Numbered from the stretch's first letter, positions 1 to 5,919 are shown. The stretch is 6,053 bases of DNA from Acidimicrobiaceae bacterium (GCA_003157945.1 PMFY01000459.1:792-6844); one strand, 5' to 3'. Numbers and translations are program-made. The notes: generated from the sequence alone by a model not told the origin.

Positions 1-1423
1 CCTCCTCGTCGATGCAGGTGCAGACGACGGCGGCGCCGAACTCCTTGGCCAGCGTCAGGAACGAGTCGAGGCGGGTCCCCTCGGCATCACCCTCCTCGAG
101 ATTGACCGAGTTGATGACGGCACGTCCACCGATCCACGACAGCGCCGTCTCGATGACGGGCGCCTCGGTGGAGTCGACCATGAGGGGAGCGGTGGACTGG
201 GTGGCGAACCGGGAGGCGACCTGCTCCATGTCGGCGACGCCGTCGGCCCCGGTGTAGTCGACGCAGACGTCGATGACGTGCGACCCCTCCTTGACCTGGT
301 CCTTGGCCATGGCCACGCAGGTGTCCCAGTCGGCCTCGAGCATCGCCTCGCGGAACTTCTTCGAGCCGTTGGCGTTGGTGCGCTCACCCACGACCAGGAA
401 CGAGCTGTCCTGGGTGAAGGGGACGTGGGTGTAGATCGAGGCCGCGCCCTCCTCGGGCTCGGGACTGCGCACGGCCGGGGTGAGGTCGGCGCAGGCGTCG
501 ACGACGGCCCGCAGGTACTCCGGCGTCGTACCGCAGCAGCCCCCGATGACCGAGACGCCGAGCTCGGAGACGAACTGTCGGTGGTACTCGGCGAGCTGGT
601 GGGCCTCGAGGTCGTAGTGCATCCGGCCGTCGACGACGGACGGGAGACCGGCATTGGGCAGACACGACACGGGGATCCCCGCGTGGCCGGTGAGGTGGCG
701 GAGCGGCTCGAACATCTCGGACGGACCGGTGGCGCAGTTGAGGCCGATCACGTCGATGTCCATGGCCTGCAGGGCGACGAGGGCGGCACCGACCTCCGTC
801 CCGGGCAGCATGGTGCCGGTCAGCTCGATGGTGACCTGACACTGGATAGGCAGACGGACGCCGGCCCGCCTCATCGCCCGTCGTGCGCCGTTGATGGCGG
901 CCTTGGCCTGGAGGAGGTCGAAGACCGTCTCGATGATCAGCAGGTCGGCGCCCCCCTCGATCAGCGCGTCGGACTGCTCCTCGTAGGCATCGCGCAGGTC
1001 GGCGTACCGGATCTGGCCGAGTGTCGGGAACTTGGTGCCCGGGCCGATGCTGCCCGCCACCCACCGGGGCTTCTCCGGGGTCGAGTAGTCGTTCGCCGCC
1101 CGGCGGGCGATGGCCACGGCGGCCAAGTTCAGCTCGCGCACGCGGTCGGCCAGGCCGTACTCGGCCAGTACGGGGGCGAAGGCCCCGAAGGTGTCGGTCT
1201 CGACCACGTCGCAGCCGACCTCGTAGAACGATCGGTGGACCTTGTCGACGGCGTCGGGACGGGTCACCACGAGCAGTTCGTTGCAGCCTTCCAGGTCCGG
1301 CCCGCCGAAGTCCTCGGCCGTGAGCTCCTGCATCTGGAGGTTCGTCCCCATCGCGCCGTCGAAGACGACGACGCGCTCCCGTGCGGCCTGGAGGTAGCTC
1401 GATTCGGTGCGTTGGACGGCCAT
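1..1423 (-). CDS. metH: Cobalamin-dependent methionine synthase, N-terminal part (homocysteine domain and start of the folate domain); runs off the left edge
   Basis: MetH moves a methyl group from 5-methyltetrahydrofolate through cob(I)alamin to homocysteine, giving methionine and tetrahydrofolate in the cytoplasm. The first 474 residues are visible. The homocysteine-binding barrel begins at DGAMGTNLQ (22-30). Its three zinc-binding cysteines are present: C230 in GLNCATGP, and C296 and C297 in GGCCGTTP. The pterin-binding domain follows, with GERTNANGSK (346-355), DVCVDY (385-390), MVDSTE (415-420) and INSVN (437-441). Family members are about 1,150-1,250 residues, so the rest of the folate domain, the B12 domain and the activation domain lie outside the window. 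The frame is open to the edge with no defect. The start is the only reasonable one before the conserved barrel. A GGAGGG lies only about 2-3 bases before the ATG, closer than usual, and a -10-like TATCGT ends 9 bases before it, so translation may be nearly leaderless. The gene is divergent from the adenosyltransferase. Confidence 0.97.
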   Translation of the reverse strand, partial: MAVQRTESSYLQAARERVVVFDGAMGTNLQMQELTAEDFGGPDLEGCNELLVVTRPDAVDKVHRSFYEVGCDVVETDTFGAFAPVLAEYGLADRVRELNLAAVAIARRAANDYSTPEKPRWVAGSIGPGTKFPTLGQIRYADLRDAYEEQSDALIEGGADLLIIETVFDLLQAKAAINGARRAMRRAGVRLPIQCQVTIELTGTMLPGTEVGAALVALQAMDIDVIGLNCATGPSEMFEPLRHLTGHAGIPVSCLPNAGLPSVVDGRMHYDLEAHQLAEYHRQFVSELGVSVIGGCCGTTPEYLRAVVDACADLTPAVRSPEPEEGAASIYTHVPFTQDSSFLVVGERTNANGSKKFREAMLEADWDTCVAMAKDQVKEGSHVIDVCVDYTGADGVADMEQVASRFATQSTAPLMVDSTEAPVIETALSWIGGRAVINSVNLEEGDAEGTRLDSFLTLAKEFGAAVVCTCIDEE

Positions 1424-1432
1424 AGCCCTCCA

Positions 1433-1438
1433 ACGATA
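1433..1438 (-). promoter_or_regulatory. Candidate -10 element of metH
   Basis: On the minus strand the sequence reads CACTATCGT, containing TATCGT, a TANNNT-type -10 hexamer. It ends 9 bases before the metH ATG, which would put the transcription start about 2-3 bases before the start codon. No convincing -35 hexamer is visible. A near-identical CACTACCGT sits at the same kind of position before gpsA, which strengthens both calls. This is inferred from sequence and spacing only. Confidence 0.45.
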
Positions 1439-1596
1439 GTGGCCGGCGTGCGGTTCCCGGCCTGCCGGCGGAGTCGGGCCCCGGACGGGTGGTCCGTGCC
1501 GTGGCCCGGGACGGTCGGGAGGACGGGAGGGGGCCGGTCGTCAGACGTGCACGGGACGGTCGTCGGAGGGTCACGGGTCGATCCCGGGCCGGCGGC

Positions 1597-1673
1597 GCGA
1601 CGGTCGTCGCACGGTCGTCGGACAGGGATCGGACAGGGATCGGACGGTCGTCGGACAGGGTTCGGACAGGGTT
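1597..1673. repeat. 11-bp tandem repeat array, about seven units, in the metH/adenosyltransferase divergent gap
   Basis: Five consecutive 11-base units run from 1619 to 1673: CGGACAGGGAT twice, CGGACGGTCGT once, then CGGACAGGGTT twice. Two more diverged units, ending in ACGGTCGT, precede them at 1597-1618. Another GGGACGGTCGT lies at 1553-1563. The array ends only 4 bases before the candidate -10 element of the adenosyltransferase gene. A period of 11 bases is close to one DNA helical turn, so each unit would face the same side of the helix. Whether it binds a protein or is simply a slippage-prone minisatellite cannot be decided from sequence alone. Confidence 0.9.
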
Positions 1674-1677
1674 CGTT

Positions 1678-1683
1678 TAGCAT
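1678..1683 (+). promoter_or_regulatory. Candidate -10 element of the adenosyltransferase gene
   Basis: TAGCAT matches the TANNNT pattern (four of six to TATAAT) and lies in the only AT-richer spot of the gap (TTTAGCAT). It would place transcription start near 1690, just upstream of the ribosome binding site at 1693. No good -35 hexamer exists at the usual distance, because that position lies inside the 11-bp repeats. CGGACA within a repeat unit is the nearest partial match, but at about 20 bases its spacing is long. Confidence 0.45.
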
Positions 1684-1692
1684 CGGGACGGT

Positions 1693-1697
1693 GAGGA
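1693..1697 (+). promoter_or_regulatory. Ribosome binding site for the adenosyltransferase gene
   Basis: GAGGA lies 4 bases before the GTG start at 1702. It supports that start over the out-of-frame GTG at 1691. Confidence 0.6.
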
Positions 1698-1701
1698 CAC
1701 C

Positions 1702-2310
1702 GTGCTGAAGATCTACACCCGGACCGGCGATGACGGCACCACCGGCCTCCTCTACGGGGGCCGCGTGGCCAAGGACGCCCCCCTGATGCAGGTGACCGGA
1801 ACGGTGGACGAGGCCCAGGCGGCCATGGGCCTGGCCCGGGCGGAGGCCGACGCCGGCTCGGAGCTCGACGTCCTGCTGACCCGGCTCGAACGGGAGCTGT
1901 ACGTGCTGATGGCCGAGATCACGACCGACTCCTCGCACCGCTCGAAACTGGTGGCGGGCACGACGCTGGTGACCGAGTCGATGGTCGCCGCCCTCGAGGA
2001 GGACATCGACTCGCTGATCGCCCAGGTGTCGATGCCGACGGAATTCGTGATCCCGGGGGCCAACCGGGCGTCGGCGGCGCTGGACCTGGCCCGGACGGTG
2101 GTCCGCCGGGCGGAGCGGCTGCTGGTCTCGGCTCCCATCGAGGGCTCACTCGTGGCCCGCTACCTCAACCGTCTGTCCGACCTGCTGTGGGCAACGGCCC
2201 GCTGGGTCGAAGGCGACGAGCACCTGCTGGCCCGCGCCGCCCCCCGTCGGGCGCGGCGCACCGCCTCCGCCCCCACGGAGTCCGCCGGTGCCGACCAGAC
2301 GGACGGCTGA
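1702..2310 (+). CDS. pduO: PduO-type ATP:cob(I)alamin adenosyltransferase
   Basis: This cytoplasmic enzyme transfers the adenosyl group of ATP to cob(I)alamin, making adenosylcobalamin, the cofactor of enzymes such as methylmalonyl-CoA mutase. The 202-residue product has the family's N-terminal ATP-binding motif TRTGDDGTTG (6-15), GTVDE (33-37), the helix LARTVVRRAER (129-139) and YLNRLSDLLW (154-163). By spacing, D36, F115, R131 and R135 match residues I recall as important in Lactobacillus reuteri PduO (D35, F112, R128, R132). It is unrelated in fold to the BtuR/CobA-type enzyme. Differences from the common pattern are PGAN at 118-121 where PGG is usual, and TVDEAQA where TVDELNS is common. 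Residues after about 175 form an Arg/Ala-rich tail that looks disordered. It starts at GTG, is divergent from metH, and lies 75 bases upstream of pepA, probably in one transcript. No cobalamin riboswitch is apparent upstream. Confidence 0.95.
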   Translation: MLKIYTRTGDDGTTGLLYGGRVAKDAPLMQVTGTVDEAQAAMGLARAEADAGSELDVLLTRLERELYVLMAEITTDSSHRSKLVAGTTLVTESMVAALEEDIDSLIAQVSMPTEFVIPGANRASAALDLARTVVRRAERLLVSAPIEGSLVARYLNRLSDLLWATARWVEGDEHLLARAAPRRARRTASAPTESAGADQTDG

Positions 2311-2373
2311 CCCCCGGCCGCACCGCAGCCCGGACCCCCCGCGGCAATCCCGACATCCGACGGCCCACACACC

Positions 2374-2378
2374 AGGAG
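2374..2378 (+). promoter_or_regulatory. Ribosome binding site for pepA
   Basis: AGGAG lies 7 bases before the GTG at 2386, ideal spacing. It decides that start over the second in-frame GTG at 2395. The 75-base gap upstream shows no -10-like element or terminator that I can see, consistent with co-transcription from the adenosyltransferase promoter. Confidence 0.75.
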
Positions 2379-2385
2379 CAACGAC

Positions 2386-3957
2386 GTGATCAACGTGACC
2401 GCACTGTCCGCACCGGCACCGTCCGGACCCGCGCTGCCCGACGACGTCGTGGCCGTCGGCGTGCCCGTGGTCAGTACGGGTGACGGCCCGGTGGTGGCCG
2501 GGACCGGTGTGCACGTGGACGGCGTGACACTCCCCACCGAGCTCGACTTCGACTGGTGTGAGCGTCAGGGGTTCACCGGCAAGGTGGCTCAGACCCTGGT
2601 GCTCCGCTCGCTCGACGCCGGACCCGAGGTCGTCCTGGTGGGACTCGGGGCCGCCGACCGGCTGGTGGGAGACCTGGGCCTGGAGGCGCTCCGCCGCGCC
2701 GCCGCCTCGTTCGTGCGGGCGGCGGGCAAGGGCGGCAGCGCGGTCCTGGTGCTCCCCTCGGTCATCGACGCCGGGCCGGCTGACACCGCGGCTGCGGCGG
2801 CCGAGGGCGGGTCACTCGCCACCTACCGCTACGAGGACTTCCGGAGCGCAGAACCGGCGGTCGGCCTGAGTGGCCTGGCCCTGGTGGCCGACCCCTCGCT
2901 CGATGCCGCGGCGGTGGCCGAGGGCGCGGCGCGGGGCTCCCGGGTGGCCCGGTCGGTGGCCCTCGCCCGGGACCTGGTGAACGAACCGCCGAGCTCGCTC
3001 ACCCCGGAGCGGTTCGCCGAGGTCATCGCGGACCGTTTCACGGGTGTCGACGAGCTGACCGTCGAGATCTGGGACGAGGAGCGTATCGCCGCTGAGCGCC
3101 TGGGTGGCCTGCTCGGCGTGGCCGCCGGGTCGGTCCGGCCGCCCCGTCTGGTCCGGGTCGAGTACCGGCCCGCCGACCCGTACGAGTTCGAGGGCCGGGT
3201 GCCCCACCTGGCCCTGGTCGGCAAGGGCATCACCTTCGACTCCGGGGGACTGTCCCTGAAGCCGCCCTCCGGCATGGAGACGATGAAGACCGATATGGGT
3301 GGGGCCGCCGCCGTCCTGGCTGCGGTCGACGCCATCGCCGCACTCGGTGGCCGGCTACCGGTGACGGCGTGGGCTCCGATGACCGAGAACATGCCCAGCG
3401 GGTCGGCCACCAAGCCGGGCGACGTGCTCACCACCCGGAGCGGCAAGACCATCGAGGTCCTCAACACCGATGCCGAGGGCCGGCTCATCCTGTCCGACGG
3501 ACTCACCCTGGCCGTCGAGTCCGAGCCGGACGCCGTCATCGATCTCGCGACCCTCACCGGAGCCGCCATCGTCGCGCTCGGCAAGGAGATCGCCGGCCTC
3601 CTCGGCAATGACATCGAGCTGCGAGACGCCGTGCAGGCGGCCGGTGCCGCAGCGGGTGAGCCGTCGTGGCCGCTGCCGCTCCCCGAGGACTACGCGTCCC
3701 ACATCGAATCCGAGGTCGCCGACATGAAGAACATGGGGCGCCCGGGTCAGGCCGGCACGATCAGCGCGGCCCTGCTCCTCCAGGAGTTCGTGGGCGACGT
3801 GCCGTGGGCCCACCTCGACATCGCCGGACCCTCCCGCACGGACGACAACCGTTGGTACAACACGAAGGGTGGTAGCGGCTTCGGCGTGCGGACGCTGGTG
3901 GCACTGGCCACGTCTGAGGATTTCGCCCGCTGGCTGGCGTCGCGTCCTCGTGGCTGA
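2386..3957 (+). CDS. pepA: Leucyl aminopeptidase, peptidase family M17 (cytosol aminopeptidase)
   Basis: A two-metal aminopeptidase that removes N-terminal residues, preferably leucine, from peptides during cytoplasmic protein turnover. Family members form hexamers. The protein is 523 residues, against 503 in E. coli PepA. Residues 1 to about 180 are the variable N-terminal domain and the rest is the catalytic domain. The metal-binding and catalytic residues line up by spacing with E. coli: K280 and D285 in GKGITFDSGG (E. coli K270, D275), D303 in KTDMGG (D293), D362 and E364 in NTDAEGR (D352, E354), and catalytic K292 and R366 (K282, R356). The family signature NTDAEGRL is intact, so an active enzyme is expected. 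No signal peptide is seen. Some M17 members, including E. coli PepA, also bind DNA in Xer recombination and pyrimidine regulation. Nothing here shows whether this one does. It follows the adenosyltransferase gene with no evident functional tie. Confidence 0.97.
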   Translation: MINVTALSAPAPSGPALPDDVVAVGVPVVSTGDGPVVAGTGVHVDGVTLPTELDFDWCERQGFTGKVAQTLVLRSLDAGPEVVLVGLGAADRLVGDLGLEALRRAAASFVRAAGKGGSAVLVLPSVIDAGPADTAAAAAEGGSLATYRYEDFRSAEPAVGLSGLALVADPSLDAAAVAEGAARGSRVARSVALARDLVNEPPSSLTPERFAEVIADRFTGVDELTVEIWDEERIAAERLGGLLGVAAGSVRPPRLVRVEYRPADPYEFEGRVPHLALVGKGITFDSGGLSLKPPSGMETMKTDMGGAAAVLAAVDAIAALGGRLPVTAWAPMTENMPSGSATKPGDVLTTRSGKTIEVLNTDAEGRLILSDGLTLAVESEPDAVIDLATLTGAAIVALGKEIAGLLGNDIELRDAVQAAGAAAGEPSWPLPLPEDYASHIESEVADMKNMGRPGQAGTISAALLLQEFVGDVPWAHLDIAGPSRTDDNRWYNTKGGSGFGVRTLVALATSEDFARWLASRPRG

Positions 3958-3983
3958 CTCGGGCGACGAACGACGACTGACAG

Positions 3984-4071
3984 CCGGAGGTCCGGAGGGC
4001 CCGGCGGGTCCGGCGGGTCGAATGTCCGGAGGTCCGGAGGTCGGGCGGGTGGAGGTCCGGTGATCCGGAGC
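3984..4071. repeat. Degenerate 8-9-bp tandem repeats (CCGGAGGT-like) between pepA and gpsA
   Basis: The gap after pepA is built largely of CCGGAGGT-like units: CCGGAGGT at 3984, CCGGAGGGC at 3992, CCGGCGGGT at 4001 and 4010, then after a short break CCGGAGGT at 4026 and 4034, CGGGCGGGT at 4042, and looser copies to about 4071. The palindrome TCCGGA occurs four times (3991, 4025, 4033, 4064). I see no gene and no hairpin with a U-tract here, so pepA termination is not explained by a canonical intrinsic terminator. Confidence 0.8.
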
Positions 4072-4119
4072 CCGAAGTGACCCGTCCAGGGGGACCGGGT
4101 GTGGGCGGCGGTGCTGCAC

Positions 4120-4125
4120 TACCGT
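4120..4125 (+). promoter_or_regulatory. Candidate -10 element of gpsA
   Basis: TACCGT, inside CACTACCGT, fits TANNNT. Seven bases separate its end from the gpsA GTG, placing the expected transcription start at or next to the start codon. No Shine-Dalgarno-like purine run lies in the 12 bases before the GTG. That arrangement is typical of leaderless actinobacterial mRNAs. No clear -35 element is visible. Confidence 0.55.
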
Positions 4126-4132
4126 CTGCCAC

Positions 4133-5122
4133 GTGAAGATCGCAGTCCTCGGGGGAGGGTCGTGGGGTACGACGGTGGCATCGCTCGTCGCGCACCACCA
4201 CGACACGGTGCTGTGGGCCAGGAATCCCGAGGTGGCCCGTTCCGTCAACGAGGAGCACGAGAACCCGGCCTATGTGCCCGGGTTCCGACTCGACCCGGCG
4301 CTCTCGGCCACCTCGGATCTGGAGGCGGCGGTCTGCGGCGCCGACTTCATCATCATGGGCGTGCCGACATCGGGGTTCCGCCGGGTGCTCGAGGACGCAG
4401 CACCGTACATGCGGCCCTGGATCCCGGTGGTGAGCTTGTCGAAGGGCCTGGAGCGGGGATCGCACCTGCGGATGACCGAGGTCATCAAGCAGGTGGTGCC
4501 CGGACACCCGGTGGCGGCACTCACCGGACCGAACATCGCTGCGGAGATCCTGGCCGGCAAGGCCGCCGCCGCCGTCATCGCCACCGAGGACCTCGAGGTG
4601 GCCAGCGCCATCCAGGCCGTCTTCACCCGGGGGGTGTTCCGGGTCTACATCAATGACGACGTGATCGGCTGCGAGCTGGGCGGTGCGCTGAAGAACGTCA
4701 TCGCCATCGCCGCGGGCATCGGCGAAGGTCTGGGCGTAGGTGACAACACTCGGGCCGCCGTGATGTCCCGTGGACTCGCCGAGCTCATCCGTCTGGGCGA
4801 GGCCATGGGCGCCAAGCCGGCCACCTTCGCCGGTCTGGCCGGCATGGGCGACCTCATCGCCACGTGCGTCAGCCCCCACAGCCGCAATCGCAAGGTGGGC
4901 GAGCAACTCGGCAAGGGCCGCCAGCTCGAGGACATCCTCGACGAGATGCACATGGTGGCGGAGGGTGTGAATACCGCCAAGGTCGCGCTGGAGCTGGCCG
5001 AGCGGCACGACCTCGATCTCCCGATCTGCCGCATGATCGACAAGGTGGTGAAGGGCGAGATCCAACCGATCGATACCTACTGGGGACTCACCCCGGCGGG
5101 TCACGAGGCCGAGCCCGGCTGA
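4133..5122 (+). CDS. gpsA: NAD(P)+-dependent glycerol-3-phosphate dehydrogenase
   Basis: GpsA reduces dihydroxyacetone phosphate to sn-glycerol 3-phosphate, the backbone precursor for phospholipids, in the cytoplasm. The 329-residue protein has the usual family length. The N-terminal Rossmann fold begins at once with MKIAVLGGGSWGT (1-13), which fixes the GTG start. SLSKGLE (101-107) carries K104 and TGPNIAAEI is at 131-139. The C-terminal helical domain carries GGALKNVIAIAAG (183-195), with K187 as the expected catalytic lysine, then GDNTRAAVMSRGLAE, AGMGDLIATC and SRNRKVG, all hallmarks of the family. VPTSGFR (77-83) replaces the commoner VPS-A-R form, which I take as lineage variation. No ribosome binding site precedes the GTG and a -10-like TACCGT ends 7 bases upstream, so a leaderless transcript is likely. 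It is 175 bases from pepA across a repeat block and probably has its own promoter. Confidence 0.97.
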   Translation: MKIAVLGGGSWGTTVASLVAHHHDTVLWARNPEVARSVNEEHENPAYVPGFRLDPALSATSDLEAAVCGADFIIMGVPTSGFRRVLEDAAPYMRPWIPVVSLSKGLERGSHLRMTEVIKQVVPGHPVAALTGPNIAAEILAGKAAAAVIATEDLEVASAIQAVFTRGVFRVYINDDVIGCELGGALKNVIAIAAGIGEGLGVGDNTRAAVMSRGLAELIRLGEAMGAKPATFAGLAGMGDLIATCVSPHSRNRKVGEQLGKGRQLEDILDEMHMVAEGVNTAKVALELAERHDLDLPICRMIDKVVKGEIQPIDTYWGLTPAGHEAEPG

Positions 5123-5125
5123 CCG

Positions 5126-5172
5126 GCGAAGCCCCGGCAGGAGCGAAGCCCCGGCAGGAGCGAAGCCCCGGC
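5126..5172. repeat. 17-bp tandem repeat, 2.8 copies, just after gpsA
   Basis: The unit GCGAAGCCCCGGCAGGA is repeated exactly at 5126-5142 and 5143-5159, then its first 13 bases recur at 5160-5172. It begins 3 bases after the gpsA stop codon, so it lies in the 3' untranslated part of gpsA and in the convergent gap. Perfect identity of the copies suggests recent duplication. Confidence 0.92.
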
Positions 5173-5185
5173 GCCGCCACTGGCC

Positions 5186-5201
5186 CCGGTGCCCTCACCG
5201 G
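5186..5201. terminator. Small GC hairpin in the convergent gap, possible terminator
   Basis: CCGGTG (5186-5191) and CACCGG (5196-5201) form a 6-bp stem with loop CCCT. There is no T-tract on either side, so it is at best a U-tract-less, actinobacterial-style terminator for gpsA. A short stem like this can arise by chance in DNA this GC-rich. Confidence 0.3.
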
Positions 5202-5228
5202 CAGCGGTGTCCGGTTGGGCTGCGGTGT

Positions 5229-5264
5229 ACCGACCGACGGCGTCATGCGCCCCCGTCGGTCGGT
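5229..5264. terminator. Perfect 12-bp hairpin at the convergent gene ends, likely bidirectional terminator
   Basis: ACCGACCGACGG (5229-5240) and its exact complement CCGTCGGTCGGT (5253-5264) form a 12-bp stem with a 12-base loop. The stop codon of the minus-strand gene (5243-5245) lies in the loop and that gene's last codons lie in the right arm. It stands where gpsA and the unknown gene converge, so it could end both transcripts. No T-run follows on either strand. Terminator function is inferred from position and stability. Confidence 0.55.
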
Positions 5265-5914
5265 GGCTGACGGGTGGCGCAGACCTCGGCCGCCGCCCTG
5301 AACGCCACCGCCGGGTGGAACCGCCACTCGCCGAGCCGCCGCTCGATGGTGGCCCGGTCGTGCCCGGCCTCGGCCAGGCCGCTCGCCAGCCGCAGGGCGC
5401 GCCGACGCATCTGCTCGGGCTCGGACAGGCCCTGTTCGGCGATCCACCGGCGGTGGCTGCGCTGCAGGGAGTCGGGGAGACGGCTGAGATGGCGGAGTGG
5501 TAGCGGCGGGATGTGCTGGCGCACCGCCAGTCCGCCCGGGCCGTGGGGACGGGCGAGCTCGAAGGTGATCAGTCGGGCGAGTGCACGCCGGAACGGCGAG
5601 TTCTTGCCCATCTTGTCGCCCAGGCCGAGGGAGCGGGCCGTCTCCGGAAGGTGGAGGTCGAATCCGTCGCCGTGGACCTCCAGGCCGTAGGTGAGTCGCC
5701 GGAGGAGCCAGGTGGTACTCGGCCCGATGATGCCCAACCAGTAGAGCTCCACGTACCGACTGCACGGGTGCATGCCGTGGGGATCGGCGACGGGGTCGAC
5801 CCATTCGACGATGTGGAGGCTCGGACCGTCAGGGGCGGGTGCCACCGGCTCGACCGAGGCGGTGGCGGGGCGCAGCGGGCGGGGTGGCGGCGGAATGACG
5901 GTGGGGGTCTGCAT
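5243..5914 (-). CDS. Uncharacterised 223-residue protein with a possible winged-helix-like region
   Basis: I cannot assign a function. The protein has a proline-rich, probably disordered N-terminus (1-33). A core at about 50-140 follows: CSRYVELYWLGIIGPSTTW (51-69), a helix at 68-79, LPETARSLGLG (89-99), then SPFRRALARLITFELAR (106-122) and LAVRQHIPPLP (129-139). The order helix, helix-turn, long basic helix, short strand-like stretch resembles a winged-helix DNA-binding fold, but this is by eye. A basic helical region ends with AGHDRATIERRLGEWRFHP (183-201). There is no signal peptide or clear membrane segment; the hydrophobic stretch at 57-63 is too short. I recall similar hypothetical proteins in other actinobacteria but cannot name a family. 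Evidence that it is real: AGGAG 5 bases before the ATG, a family-like motif structure, and a stop inside a strong hairpin. No in-frame ATG or GTG lies between the ATG and the upstream in-frame stop at 6035-6037. It is convergent with gpsA. Confidence 0.85.
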   Translation of the reverse strand: MQTPTVIPPPPRPLRPATASVEPVAPAPDGPSLHIVEWVDPVADPHGMHPCSRYVELYWLGIIGPSTTWLLRRLTYGLEVHGDGFDLHLPETARSLGLGDKMGKNSPFRRALARLITFELARPHGPGGLAVRQHIPPLPLRHLSRLPDSLQRSHRRWIAEQGLSEPEQMRRRALRLASGLAEAGHDRATIERRLGEWRFHPAVAFRAAAEVCATRQPPTDGGA

Positions 5915-5919
5915 GCGTA

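Noticed and set aside
1440..1500. Possible cobalamin riboswitch box (AGTCGGGCCCCGG near 1472)
   Set aside because: It lacks the rest of the B12-box and the surrounding conserved stems. The resemblance is a GC-rich coincidence.
384..1574. A second long minus-strand frame (396 codons) overlapping metH
   Set aside because: It is a frame-shifted shadow of metH, Arg/Pro-rich and without motifs. It also crosses the metH start and the repeat gap.
278..1708. A 476-codon plus-strand open frame opposite metH
   Set aside because: It is antisense to a clearly conserved MetH. Its translation is low-complexity, rich in Gly, Arg, Val and Asp, with no family motif. Long antisense frames are expected from the G/C third-position bias.
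1264..1938. A minus-strand frame through the 11-bp array, giving a repetitive peptide containing PNPVRRPSDP
   Set aside because: The peptide repeat follows from an 11-base period read in three frames. The frame overlaps metH and the adenosyltransferase and has no independent support.
3761..5104. A 447-codon minus-strand frame opposite pepA and gpsA
   Set aside because: It is antisense to gpsA, whose motifs are complete, and it spans the repeat gap. The composition is His/Arg/Asp-rich shadow coding.
5488..5515. tRNA-like 5' segment (GATGGCGGAGTGGTAGC, like a Leu/Ser tRNA D-arm)
   Set aside because: No T-arm of the GGTTCGAATCC type, no matching acceptor stem, and it lies inside the 223-residue coding region.
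5088..5804. A 238-codon minus-strand frame overlapping the 223-residue gene
   Set aside because: It is shadow coding rich in Arg, Pro and Ala. The competing frame has a proper ribosome binding site and patterned helices.
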